Shown: positions 25,195 through 32,620 of the stretch, one piece after another
How positions within the stretch are numbered: position 1 is the stretch's first letter
Layout: each line of letters opens with the position of its first letter
DNA from: Actomonas aquatica
GTDB lineage: Bacteria; Verrucomicrobiota; Verrucomicrobiia; Opitutales; Opitutaceae
Length of the DNA: 64,000 nt
Direction of reading: 5' to 3'
Assembly (NCBI RefSeq): GCF_019679435.2
Contig: NZ_CP139781.1
Location: forward strand, 4,460,001 to 4,524,000
The notes under the pieces: model-generated
Seen by the model: the letters and a program-made list of their open reading frames with translations, nothing else
The model's database searches: none
What the model was told of the DNA's origin: nothing
Made by a program: the position numbers and the translations under genes

Positions 25195-26400
25195 TCAATG
25201 GTCAGCAAGCGCCTGACCGAGGTCGGCTTTGATCTCGCCGAGATCTTCAATTCCAATTGAAAGGCGTATCAGAGAATCGGATATGCCAGCCCGTTCTCGT
25301 TCAGCGTCACCCATGCCTCGGTGGCTCGACATGGCCGGTCGGGTTGCCAAGCTTTCCATACCGCCGAGGCTGACCGCGTGAACGATCAAACGAAGGCGAT
25401 CGATAAACCTCTCCGCCGCTGCGCGGCCTCCTTTGAGCTCAAAAGAGAGCACGGCTCCACCGTGTTTCATCTGGCGCCGCCCCACAGCAGCCTGAGGGTG
25501 ATCCGGTAGACCAGCGTAGTGGACTCGCGAGACTTCTGGTCGATTAAGCAGCCAGGCCGCGATCGCGGCTCCGTTGTGATTGTGGGCTGCCATGCGAAGG
25601 GCGAAGGTGCGAAGTCCGCGCAGCACGAGCCAGGCATCGAACGCATTGACGGTGCCGCCGAGATTTTTGTGAATTCGCCGAGCGTTTGGGGTCAGCGGCT
25701 GACGACTAATCAAAGCCCCGCCGATCATGTCGGAGTGTCCGTTGAGATACTTCGTTGTGGAGTGAATGATCCAGTCGACATTCGCGAGGAAGGGACTCTG
25801 GTTGAACGGTGTGGCAATGGTGTTGTCCACGATAACTGGCGCGTCGTTCTGATGCGCCGCTTCAACCGTGGCTTTCAGGTCGATGAGCCTCATGAGCGGA
25901 TTGGACGGGGATTCGAGCAGGACCGCTCCCGCGTCTACCAGCGCCTCAGACCATGCGGTGGGATTTTGTGCGTCGATGAATTGAACTGGAACGTGGAGAA
26001 CGGAGGAGAGGATTTGAAGCAGTTCGAAACTCCCACCGTAGATGTCGGGATGCGTGACCAACGGGCCGTTGCGGCCATCCATGGCGATAGCTACCGCACA
26101 CAAAACGGCGGCATTGCCGGAAGAGGTAACAAGAGCGCCCGCTCCGTCTTCCAAATCCGCGAGCGCGACGGCCAAGGCTTCTACGGTGGGATTGCCAAAT
26201 CGGGAGTAGGCATATCCCGGTCGCGCACCAGCGAAGATCGCCTCCGCTTGTGCCGAGTCTCCCAGATGAAAGATGGTGCTCTGGGCAATGGAGGGGACAA
26301 AGGGGGTGTTCTCTGGCTCAGGTTCCCGGCGCGATCGGCCTGCGTGGGCGCAGAGGGTCTCCAGCGTGGGGCGAGGTGGAAGAGGGGGACGGTGAGGCAT
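25195..26400 (-). CDS. Cys/Met metabolism PLP enzyme (cystathionine gamma-synthase/lyase family)
   Basis: 401 residues, fold type I PLP enzyme of the MetB/MetC/MetY group. Marks: [27 protein letters not shown], cofactor contacts SSGNAAV and PDIYGGSF, Asp in [10 protein letters not shown], and the Schiff-base lysine in [14 protein letters not shown]. The family includes cystathionine synthases, lyases and O-acetylhomoserine sulfhydrylases; by-eye motifs do not separate them. Together with cysK downstream it could work in transsulfuration or direct sulfhydrylation. A second, strongly similar copy (30985-32175) lies in the denitrification cluster. The dyad ATATCG-N5-CGATAT is 52 bp upstream of its ATG. 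Confidence 0.88.
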   Translation of the reverse strand: MPHRPPLPPRPTLETLCAHAGRSRREPEPENTPFVPSIAQSTIFHLGDSAQAEAIFAGARPGYAYSRFGNPTVEALAVALADLEDGAGALVTSSGNAAVLCAVAIAMDGRNGPLVTHPDIYGGSFELLQILSSVLHVPVQFIDAQNPTAWSEALVDAGAVLLESPSNPLMRLIDLKATVEAAHQNDAPVIVDNTIATPFNQSPFLANVDWIIHSTTKYLNGHSDMIGGALISRQPLTPNARRIHKNLGGTVNAFDAWLVLRGLRTFALRMAAHNHNGAAIAAWLLNRPEVSRVHYAGLPDHPQAAVGRRQMKHGGAVLSFELKGGRAAAERFIDRLRLIVHAVSLGGMESLATRPAMSSHRGMGDAERERAGISDSLIRLSIGIEDLGEIKADLGQALADH

Positions 26401-26443
26401 TTAGACTATGGTGGATCTAGAAAGCTGGTCGGTATGGGATTAA

Positions 26444-26460
26444 ATATCGTAACGCGATAT
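26444..26460. promoter_or_regulatory. ATATCG-N5-CGATAT operator of the cys operon
   Basis: ATATCG (26444-26449), TAACG spacer, CGATAT (26455-26460): a 17-bp dyad centred 52 bp upstream of the minus-strand gene starting at 26400. It contains TCGTAACGCGATA, the same consensus as the motif at 22972-22984 before the HPP gene. It directly abuts the terminator at 26461-26490. Confidence 0.65.
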
Positions 26461-26490
26461 AAAAATAGCCACAGAGAATCTCTTTGTGGC
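26461..26490 (-). terminator. Rho-independent terminator of the rnk-GNAT unit
   Basis: Read on the minus strand, a GCCACA...TGTGGC hairpin (26468-26490; about 10 paired bases with a small bulge) is followed by TATTTTTATAT. It ends transcripts coming from 27497-26673 and insulates the cys promoter. Confidence 0.8.
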
Positions 26491-26672
26491 GCGAGTGCGA
26501 ACGCCATGTTTGGTAATCTCGGTGGGCGGCAACGACCAACCTTGAGCGGTTGGTTTGGTCCGGCCTCGACTTTGGGGATGAGTGAAACGGGGCGAGAATT
26601 TCCTCCTTCGAATATGCGAAGTAGCGTGATCAATTTTCGGGCGGCGGTGAATTCCCGGTCTCCGTGCTCAGA

Positions 26673-27068
26673 CTACGACAGATCCGTTTCCCGGATCGAA
26701 TCGGATCGAGTGGCGAGTAGATGCGCATATGATGGATGCCGACGGATGAAACCATCGGCGTAGTCACATTCAGCGATTATCCGAAAATCCTCGGCCGCTG
26801 CCCAAGTGAGCGCGGATTTCACCAACTGGGCGGCGAAGCCGCGTCCTCGCCAAACGCCTGGCACGAAGGTGTGGATGATCGTCACGACTGACCCGTCCAG
26901 ACGATACCGAAGTTCGGCGAAATCATCGTTTTCAGTCAGAACAAATCGAGTGTGATCAGGTTCATGGACAACGGAGGGCACGTGGAGTGAAGGTTGAGAA
27001 GGATACGATGAGGGGAAAATGGGCGAGTGGCGTCGACGCAGGTTTGAGTCCGATCGGCGCCATCGCAT
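26673..27068 (-). CDS. GNAT family acetyltransferase (small, YidJ-like)
   Basis: 131 residues in the longest form; family similarity covers the last 95. Visible elements are FVLTENDDFAELRYRLDG (beta-1/2), VVTIIHTFVPGVWRGRGFAA with the Q/RxxGxG/A acetyl-CoA loop (RGRGFAA), LVKSALTWAAAEDFRI and CDYADGFIRRHPSYAHLL, as in the short GNAT group that includes human GTLF3b/NATD1. The first 30 codons look unstructured and Arg-rich, so the true start may be a GTG at 26981. It lies 6 bp after rnk on the minus strand. Substrate unknown. Confidence 0.75.
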   Translation of the reverse strand: MRWRRSDSNLRRRHSPIFPSSYPSQPSLHVPSVVHEPDHTRFVLTENDDFAELRYRLDGSVVTIIHTFVPGVWRGRGFAAQLVKSALTWAAAEDFRIIAECDYADGFIRRHPSYAHLLATRSDSIRETDLS

Positions 27069-27074
27069 CGCGGA

Positions 27075-27497
27075 CTATGAACTCAAAGCTGAGGCCGCCG
27101 CCGACACGGGTGGTTGAACATCCATGAGTTTGAGTCTTCGTAAGCCGCCCGGCATCTGCCACGTGATTTCGTCTCCTTTTGAAAAACCGATCACAGCTGT
27201 GCCAAGCGGTGCAAAGACGGATATTTCGCCCTTTGCGATGTCGGCCTTTTCAGGCCAAGAGAGAGTGAATGTATCGACTTCTCCGCTGTCCAAATCCTTG
27301 ACGATAAATTTCGAACCAAGTTGGACGGTGGACGAAGAGACCAGGGCAGGCGGTAAGAGGATTGCGCGAGAGAGCTCCTCGTGCAGGCGCTGCAAATTGA
27401 ACCTCTTGCGAGAATGGGTGGAAAGCAACTGGCCCAGCTTCCAGGACAGTGCAGTGTGATCGCGTGTGGATAGAGTGATGGGTTGATTGGAAATCAT
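27075..27497 (-). CDS. rnk: Regulator of nucleoside diphosphate kinase (Rnk), GreA/GreB C-terminal fold
   Basis: 140 residues. The C-terminal 85 residues form the FKBP-like GreA/GreB C domain: VQLGSKFIVKDLDSGEVDTF, LSWPEKADIAKGEISVFAPL, GTAVIGFSKGDEITW and the final MPGGLRRLKLMDVQ. A short helical N-terminus (DHTALSWKLGQLL, LHEELSRA) takes the place of the Gre coiled coil, as in Rnk, which binds RNA polymerase and competes with Gre factors. ATG 27497 is preferred over TTG 27506. It is followed by the GNAT gene and the terminator at 26461-26490. Confidence 0.85.
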   Translation of the reverse strand: MISNQPITLSTRDHTALSWKLGQLLSTHSRKRFNLQRLHEELSRAILLPPALVSSSTVQLGSKFIVKDLDSGEVDTFTLSWPEKADIAKGEISVFAPLGTAVIGFSKGDEITWQMPGGLRRLKLMDVQPPVSAAASALSS

Positions 27498-27603
27498 CGG
27501 AAACAAGCTCCGTTTTTTTGGGGTTTAAATCATACGGGAGGAGGCCGCGACCGGTTCGCGCGAATGCGCGGTGCGTTTTGCCTTGGTCGAACGGCGCGGG
27601 CAC

Positions 27604-27625
27604 AAAAAATGCGCCTATCGGCGCA
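27604..27625 (-). terminator. Rho-independent terminator (minus strand)
   Basis: On the minus strand TGCGCC-GATA-GGCGCA is followed by six T residues. It lies 49 bp after the stop of a 29-codon small ORF (27674-27763) and also downstream of the Crp/Fnr gene ending at 27902. Confidence 0.85.
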
Positions 27626-27673
27626 CAACACGTTGAGAATACCCGGGGAACGGCAGACGGTTGCTTAATGCGT

Positions 27674-27763
27674 TCAGGCCACCAAGACCCCGGGATCGGT
27701 CGGGAAGACAACGATCTCCTTGCTCGCGATGAGGCGATTCATGAGAGCAGCGACGGGGTTCAT
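27674..27763 (-). CDS. Candidate 29-residue small protein
   Basis: Not a conventional annotation: an ATG frame of 29 codons reading MNPVAALMNRLIASKEIVVF and then PTDPGVLVA, lying between a recognisable promoter and an intrinsic terminator on the minus strand. The promoter is TTGACG (27795-27800), 16-bp spacer, TATCAC (27773-27778), which would start RNA about 3 nt before the ATG, so the transcript would be leaderless like others in this window. The peptide has an amphipathic N-terminal helix and no cysteine. No family is recognised. A non-coding RNA from the same promoter is the alternative reading. Confidence 0.4.
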   Translation of the reverse strand: MNPVAALMNRLIASKEIVVFPTDPGVLVA

Positions 27764-27901
27764 GGTTCTATTGTGATATGGCTTGTGGAATACGCGTCAA
27801 GAAACGCCGGTTACTCAGCTCATAGCGGAGGACTGAATTCAAACCGCAAAGAAGTTTACGGTTCGATAGGGGCGGAAATCAAGGGGGGGGAGAGTTGGAC
27901 T

Positions 27902-28636
27902 CTACGCCCCTCCCAAGCGTTCAGCGACCATCGCTTTCAGTGCTTCGCCGTTGTGCACGGTGAGAACAGACCCGCCGACTTCGATCCAGCTTGCATCGCG
28001 GAACCGAGCCAGAGTGCGGGAAAGCGTTTCGGCAGTTGTCCCGATTTCTGCGGCCAGAACGCGCTTGGTGCGGCCGAGTGAAATTTTGCAGGGAGGACCT
28101 TTGGACTGATCACAGTGCCGAATAATCCAGCGGGCGAGTCGGGTCTCTACGTCTTTCAACGTGAGGTCATCCACTAGACCGACCAACACCCGCAGGTGCT
28201 GGCTCATCGAACCGAGCATACGGAGAGCAAGATCCGGACGCTCGGACACCAGTTCCAGAATGTCTGCTTTGGGCACCAGCAGGACGTTGCTCTGCTCAAC
28301 TGCGCGGGCTGCCGCCGGGTAACCCGTGGGGCTGGCCATTGCGGCTTCGCCCATGGATTCACCGGGGCGAAACACATGGATCACCTGTTCCTTCCCCTGG
28401 GCGTTGACCCGGTGCACATTGATGGCGCCGCGCTGCACCACGTAAAAACCCACCGCGGGCTCACTTTCGCGAAACAGGTATTCGTCCTTGGCGAGTGCCC
28501 GGGGCTGCACGAACGATGCGATCCGCGTAATGTCTTCCTCGCTCAGGCCGGAGAATAACTGGCATTGGCGCAGTGTCGCTCCGAGGGCGATCAGGCGCAT
28601 CGGATTGGAGCTGGATGAAGCGGGGCGGTTCGGCAT
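27902..28636 (-). CDS. Crp/Fnr family regulator, DNR/NnrR-like
   Basis: 244 residues: a cyclic-nucleotide-binding-type sensor (FSGLSEEDITRIASFVQPRA to VFRPGESMGEAAMAS), a long dimerisation helix and a winged helix at the C-terminus. The recognition helix TTAETLSRTLARF has the E-x-x-S-R residues with which FNR reads TTGAT half-sites. The N-terminal cysteine cluster of FNR is absent (only one N-terminal Cys), so oxygen sensing through a 4Fe-4S cluster is unlikely and NO sensing by heme, as in DNR/NnrR, is the better guess. Eleven TTGAN-N4-NTCAA boxes in the next 33 kb are its obvious candidate targets. Its own upstream region shows no such box. Confidence 0.88.
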   Translation of the reverse strand: MPNRPASSSSNPMRLIALGATLRQCQLFSGLSEEDITRIASFVQPRALAKDEYLFRESEPAVGFYVVQRGAINVHRVNAQGKEQVIHVFRPGESMGEAAMASPTGYPAAARAVEQSNVLLVPKADILELVSERPDLALRMLGSMSQHLRVLVGLVDDLTLKDVETRLARWIIRHCDQSKGPPCKISLGRTKRVLAAEIGTTAETLSRTLARFRDASWIEVGGSVLTVHNGEALKAMVAERLGGA

Positions 28637-28713
28637 GAACGGGCTTCATGGGCCGGTTGAGCGGCCTGCGCAACTCCCTTCGGACCGCCGAATGGCCGGG
28701 AAAACTGCTTTGT

Positions 28714-29043
28714 TCAGTGTTCCTCGCCCGGATCGGTGCAACCGAGCGCCGCCCGTCCGGCCGGAGTGATGCAATCCGGCGTCCAGGCCGGGTCCCAGAC
28801 CATTTCGACTTCCACCGGTCGTCCGTCACTGGCCGATTCGGCGGCGGTGCGAGCGCCGTCGAAGAGCACCTGGCCCGACGGGCAATACATGGTCGTGAGC
28901 GTCATGGCGACGCGCAGGCGCTCGGGTTCAACATCGACGGAGTAGATCAGCCCCAGATCGGTGATGCTGATGCCAAACTCCGGGTCCATGACCGTGCCGA
29001 GGGCGTGGATGACGGCGGTGGCGAGAGCGGTATCGGTGTTCAT
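28714..29043 (-). CDS. DUF59/MIP18 family Fe-S cluster assembly factor
   Basis: 109 residues of the PaaD/SufT-like DUF59 family. The N-terminal VIHALGTVMDPEFGISITDL (helix, then D-P-E/N and I.DLGL), YSVDVEPERLRVAMTLTT and the metal-site CPSG motif in TMYCPSGQVL are all present; WDPAWTPDCITPAGRAAL is the closing segment. Such proteins help insert or repair Fe-S centres. ATG 29043 overlaps the stop of the membrane protein gene upstream by 4 bp, so it belongs to the minus-strand operon 30909-28714 headed by an FNR/DNR box. A role in repairing NO-damaged clusters is inferred. Confidence 0.88.
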   Translation of the reverse strand: MNTDTALATAVIHALGTVMDPEFGISITDLGLIYSVDVEPERLRVAMTLTTMYCPSGQVLFDGARTAAESASDGRPVEVEMVWDPAWTPDCITPAGRAALGCTDPGEEH

Positions 29044-30434
29044 TTTGAGGAGGCCTTGGTCGGACGCAGGTGGCACAGGATTTTGCAGAGATTGATCAGG
29101 TAGATGGCCGCGGCAGCGAACAGCGTCAGTCCGCCGACGCGCGAGGTGTAAACAGGGGCAACCCACCACATTGCGACGCAGAGCGTCGAAAGGGCGGCAA
29201 GGTGCAGCGTGAACCACGCGGCTTCGAGTCGGGGGCGACTCAGGTCGGTGGCCCGCGGCACGGTCTGTTTGCCGACCTTCGGACCGTAGGCCTGCATCCA
29301 GGTGAGAAACGGCACGATTTTGAGCAGCATGCCCATGACCGCCAAGGCCAGCGCGCCAGGCACGAGCACCAGCCCGTAGAGGGACACGGCGACCGGCGAG
29401 GGCCAGGCGCCGCTGTGCAGGAGGCGGGTGAGCGTCACGCCGATGGCCGCCGTTGCCAACAGGCCCAGTCCGGTCAGAAACGCCCGCAACGGTGTCTCCA
29501 GCTTCGGCTTGCGCCGACTGTGCAAGGTAGCGACGAGGGCTGCCCCCGAACAAACGATGCCGCCGAGTAACAGCAACGCGCCCAGAGTTGCCAGAGGGCT
29601 ACGCTCCAGACCGAGTCCGAGCGCTAGCAGCGGCAGTCCGACCTGCGTGCAGATCAGCCCTGCAGCGATACATCGCGGTCGTTGGGCCGAACCCAGCGTG
29701 AACATGGGAACGAGTTGAAAGCCCGCGCCTTGTAGCAGGGTGAGGAAGAATCCCGCCAAACCGAGATGGGCATGGGCTCCGAGTAACGAGAGAATGGATA
29801 CCGGAATCCACGGGGTGTGCCGGTTGGAGGCGGTGATCACCCCGAGCACGAAGGTGAGGGCGAGCCAGCCGGTGCTCAGGGGCAGGCAGGCGGCGATGGC
29901 GTCGCGGCGCGAACTCGCGAGGTAGGTGCGGCCGACGACGATCGCGCCAATGACACCACCGATGGCAATCAACGTGCCGCCGAGCGCGGCGGCGAGGTAG
30001 CGCCCAAGCGCGAGCCCAGGCACCAGTAGGAGTAGGCCCGTCAGGTGCAGGCCGAGGTGCCACCAGGCGGCGCGGACCCCGGCGAGCCGAGCTCCGAGAA
30101 TGACCGGGGCGAGTTGGTAGACGGCACCGAGGCAGACGGTGAGCAGGAAACCCGGTAGCCAGAGGTGCATCAATCCCACCACGTGCGGGTGCACGTAGGG
30201 CAGGCGCACGAGCCCGGGCTGGAGCGCCAGCCAAGCTGTCGCGCCGAGCAGGCACAGCAGCCCGGCGACGATATAGCTGAGCGCCAAGGCGGGACGGGCG
30301 GAAAGTCCCGTGCCGGGAGCGAGAGCGGGCGCGGGGGGCGGGCGGCCCCGCCCCGCGCCGGTCGGCGTCCGGTCAGGCGCGTGGCTTGGTGATGCTGGTG
30401 CGCCAGGAACCATCGGCTTCGGCCTGTCCTTCAT
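29040..30434 (-). CDS. Polytopic membrane protein related to heme-copper oxidase subunit I / NnrS
   Basis: 464 residues with about 12 transmembrane helices. His-containing helices such as HPHVVGLMHLWLPGFLLTVC and LLGAHAHLGLAGFFLTLLQG, each preceded by a loop, resemble NnrS and the heme-binding helices of heme-copper oxidase subunit I, but the CuB histidine pair is not seen. NnrS proteins are heme- and copper-containing and protect against NO. The first 45 residues are Pro/Gly-rich and cytoplasmic. ATG 30434 gives a start ahead of this region; the gene overlaps the end of the DUF2249 gene by 62 bp. It lies in the FNR/DNR-controlled operon with DUF2249 and DUF59. Confidence 0.7.
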   Translation of the reverse strand: MKDRPKPMVPGAPASPSHAPDRTPTGAGRGRPPPAPALAPGTGLSARPALALSYIVAGLLCLLGATAWLALQPGLVRLPYVHPHVVGLMHLWLPGFLLTVCLGAVYQLAPVILGARLAGVRAAWWHLGLHLTGLLLLVPGLALGRYLAAALGGTLIAIGGVIGAIVVGRTYLASSRRDAIAACLPLSTGWLALTFVLGVITASNRHTPWIPVSILSLLGAHAHLGLAGFFLTLLQGAGFQLVPMFTLGSAQRPRCIAAGLICTQVGLPLLALGLGLERSPLATLGALLLLGGIVCSGAALVATLHSRRKPKLETPLRAFLTGLGLLATAAIGVTLTRLLHSGAWPSPVAVSLYGLVLVPGALALAVMGMLLKIVPFLTWMQAYGPKVGKQTVPRATDLSRPRLEAAWFTLHLAALSTLCVAMWWVAPVYTSRVGGLTLFAAAAIYLINLCKILCHLRPTKASSK

Positions 30435-30909
30435 GAGTGCAACCGCGACTTCCAAGTTCGGGCAGCAGGTGAATGGGTTGCCGGTCCGTAAAGGCCTGCA
30501 AGGTGTCGCCGGGCGGCAGGGCTTCGAGTGCGGCGAGAATACGCAGCATGGGCTCGGGTGGTTCGAGTCCGCGGGCATCGACCAGCGTGACACCGCCGCA
30601 AGCGCTGCCGGTGGGGGCGGCTGCAGGCGCGGTCACCGGAGTTGCGGGCCGGGGCGTGGGGGCGAGGCGGGTGATGCGGACGGCGAACTGCTCGGGCCCG
30701 CGTTCTTCGTATTCCCAGTTGAAGGCGTGGGGAAACTCGGCCGCGAACTGGTAGTAGAGCGGCACCGGATCATGGTCATTGACCAAGGTGAAGTGCTCAC
30801 CAACCGCGAGGTTGTGCCAGCGTTCAAAGATCATGCCGTGTTTGATGCGGCACGGAATCGGGCGCACATCGAAGCGAGTGTCGGTGGAAGATTCTAGGGA
30901 TGGGTTCAT
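30373..30909 (-). CDS. Two-domain DUF2249 protein
   Basis: 178 residues. The N-terminal DUF2249 domain reads FDVRPIPCRIKHGMIFERWH, then NLAVGEHFTLVNDHDPVPLY and YQFAAEFP; the C-terminal domain starts LVDARGLEPPEPMLRILAAL and is TusA/DUF2249-like but without the TusA cysteine. A Pro/Ala linker joins them. DUF2249 proteins accompany hemerythrin and NO-related genes in denitrifiers; the conserved KH, H-D and W residues hint at metal or heme interaction, not proven. The FNR/DNR box at 30949-30962 with a TAGGAT -10 places transcription start about 5 nt before the ATG. First gene of the operon. Confidence 0.85.
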   Translation of the reverse strand: MNPSLESSTDTRFDVRPIPCRIKHGMIFERWHNLAVGEHFTLVNDHDPVPLYYQFAAEFPHAFNWEYEERGPEQFAVRITRLAPTPRPATPVTAPAAAPTGSACGGVTLVDARGLEPPEPMLRILAALEALPPGDTLQAFTDRQPIHLLPELGSRGCTHEGQAEADGSWRTSITKPRA

Positions 30910-30948
30910 AACGCTTCGCCATCCTACCGACCCGCGGCTGCGGTGTCC

Positions 30949-30962
30949 TTGATGCGCATCAA
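30949..30962 (-). promoter_or_regulatory. FNR/DNR box of the DUF2249-NnrS-like-DUF59 operon
   Basis: TTGATGCGCATCAA, a perfect dyad within CCTT...AAGG. On the minus strand a TAGGAT hexamer (30921-30926) ends 34.5 bp from its centre, the class II spacing. Confidence 0.9.
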
Positions 30963-30984
30963 GGATGTCGCAGTTTGCTACAAA

Positions 30985-32175
30985 TCAAAGCCCGGCCAGC
31001 GCCTGATCGAGATCGGCCAGCAGGTCGGCTTCGGCTTCCACGCCGACGGATAGCCGGATGAGAGCGTCCGAAACGCCGGCGCGGGCGCGGTCGGTCGGGC
31101 TCATGCCCCGGTGGCTCGACATGGCGGGACGCGTCACGAGGCTTTCCAAGCCACCGAGACTCACGGCGTGCACGATCAGGTGAAGGCGGTCGACAAAGCG
31201 TCGCGCGGCGACTTCTCCACCGGCGAGTTCGAACGAAAGCAAGGCCCCGCCGTGCTGCATCTGCCGCCGGGCCAGATCGTGCTGCGGGTGCGCGGGTAAA
31301 CCTGCGTAGTGGACCCGCGTGACCGCGGGATGGCCGGCGAGCCAGGCGGCTACGGCGGCACCGTTGCGGTTGTGCGCCGCCATGCGCAGGGCAAAGGTGC
31401 GCAGGCCGCGCAGGACGAGCCAGGCGTCGAAGGCGTTGACCGTGCCGCCGAGGTTTTTGTGGATGCGACGCGCGAGGTCGGAGAGCGGTTCTCGACCGAT
31501 CAACGCGCCGCCGATCATGTCGGAGTGGCCGTTGAGGTATTTGGTGGTGGAGTGCACGACCCAGTCGGCGCCGAGGGCGAGTGGGCGCTGGTTGAATGGC
31601 GTCGCGACCGTGTTGTCCACAATCACCGGGGCGCAGACGGGTTGGGCGGCGGCCGCAGTGGCGGCGACATCGATGAGGCGGAGCAGCGGGTTGGAGGGGG
31701 TCTCCAAGAGCACGGCTCCGGCGCGGCCGACGGCTGCGATCCAAGCGGCTTCATCCCGAGCGTCCACCCACTCGACCGGCACGTGGTGGACTTCGTGAAG
31801 GATTCTGAGGAGCTCAAAACTTCCGCCGTAGATGTCCTGATGGGTGACCAACGGACCGCTCCGGCCGGCAAGGGCGATCGTCACGGCGCAAAGCACCGCG
31901 GCGTTGCCGGACGCCGTGATGCAGGCGCCGGCCCCGCCTTCAAGACGCGCAAGGGTGGCGGCGAGGGTATCCACGGTTGGGTTACCGAAACGCGAATACG
32001 TGTAGCCGGGGAGCGTGCCGGAAAAAATCGCTTCGGCCTGGGCGGAGTCGCCGAGTTGGAAGATCGTGCTCTGCACGACGGGCGGCACGAAGGGCAGGTT
32101 GTCGATGGCCGGAGCGTTGCGGCTGGTGCCGGCGTGGGCGCAAAGCGTGTCGAAGGAAGGCTTTTCGGGGGACAT
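30985..32175 (-). CDS. Cys/Met metabolism PLP enzyme, second copy, in the NO regulon
   Basis: 396 residues and a close paralogue of the enzyme at 25195-26400: the same [48 protein letters not shown] and Schiff-base [12 protein letters not shown] motifs, and near-identical C-terminal halves ([20 protein letters not shown]). It follows a 76-residue DUF2249 gene by 39 bp on the minus strand and would be transcribed from the FNR/DNR box at 32480. The duplicate thus seems to be expressed under low-oxygen/NO conditions, perhaps to supply sulfide or cysteine for Fe-S repair. Whether it is a synthase or a lyase cannot be decided by eye. Confidence 0.87.
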   Translation of the reverse strand: MSPEKPSFDTLCAHAGTSRNAPAIDNLPFVPPVVQSTIFQLGDSAQAEAIFSGTLPGYTYSRFGNPTVDTLAATLARLEGGAGACITASGNAAVLCAVTIALAGRSGPLVTHQDIYGGSFELLRILHEVHHVPVEWVDARDEAAWIAAVGRAGAVLLETPSNPLLRLIDVAATAAAAQPVCAPVIVDNTVATPFNQRPLALGADWVVHSTTKYLNGHSDMIGGALIGREPLSDLARRIHKNLGGTVNAFDAWLVLRGLRTFALRMAAHNRNGAAVAAWLAGHPAVTRVHYAGLPAHPQHDLARRQMQHGGALLSFELAGGEVAARRFVDRLHLIVHAVSLGGLESLVTRPAMSSHRGMSPTDRARAGVSDALIRLSVGVEAEADLLADLDQALAGL

Positions 32176-32214
32176 GGAACGAATGGTGTGGTGGCGTTGG
32201 GGGCTCTGCTCCGG

Positions 32215-32445
32215 TTACTCCAGGCGCGTGATGCGGGTCGACCACGCACCATCGGCCCGGTGCGTCGGACTCACCTCATGTCCCAGTGAACGACAGAGTT
32301 CGATCAAGGGAGATGGTAAAAATGGCGCGATGACCGTCAGAGAATCTCCCGGTTGCAGGGCGTTGATCAGGGCGCGCAGTTGGGCGTAGGGTTCGCGGCC
32401 AGCGCGGAGCAGCGGCCTGACGTCGAAGGTCGTATCGTTGGGCAT
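32215..32445 (-). CDS. Small DUF2249 protein
   Basis: 76 residues, single-domain DUF2249/TusA-like fold: FDVRPLLRAGREPYAQLRAL, then INALQPGDSLTVIAPFLPSP, LIELCRSLGHEVSP and the terminal WSTRITRLE. It matches the C-terminal domain of the protein at 30373-30909. ATG 32445 coincides exactly with the transcription start predicted from the FNR/DNR box at 32480-32493 (TACACT -10 at 32452-32457), so its mRNA is probably leaderless. The PLP enzyme gene follows. Function unknown; the context is NO response. Confidence 0.8.
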   Translation of the reverse strand: MPNDTTFDVRPLLRAGREPYAQLRALINALQPGDSLTVIAPFLPSPLIELCRSLGHEVSPTHRADGAWSTRITRLE

Positions 32446-32479
32446 GGGACGAGTGTAGTGCGTCGAGGCAAATGCGTCC

Positions 32480-32493
32480 TTGAGCCAGCTCAA
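32480..32493 (-). promoter_or_regulatory. FNR/DNR-like box of the DUF2249-PLP enzyme operon
   Basis: TTGAGCCAGCTCAA, a perfect dyad with the variant half-site TTGAG, flanked by CC/GG like the others. The minus-strand -10 TACACT (32452-32457) ends 34.5 bp from the centre; predicted start is the A of the ATG at 32445. Confidence 0.75.
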
Positions 32494-32540
32494 GGAAGTC
32501 GGTTATGACGCGAAGTCGAAGAGCTAATAGCCAGCGGGGC

Positions 32541-32554
32541 TTGATTCAGATCAA
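32541..32554 (+). promoter_or_regulatory. FNR/DNR box of nirK
   Basis: TTGATTCAGATCAA followed by the -10 hexamer GATAAT (32577-32582), whose end is 34.5 bp from the centre. Predicted transcription start is near 32589, leaving a leader of about 32 nt before the nirK ATG. Confidence 0.92.
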
Positions 32555-32620
32555 GGATTTGCCGGCCAGGTCGGACGATAATGGCCCAGTTCACTTCAAC
32601 CCAAGCTCACGATAAACCCC

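Noticed and set aside
26400..26500. Possible SAM or cysteine riboswitch ahead of the cys operon
   Set aside because: The hairpin there is an intrinsic terminator of the upstream minus-strand unit and lies before, not within, the cys leader; no riboswitch core was seen.
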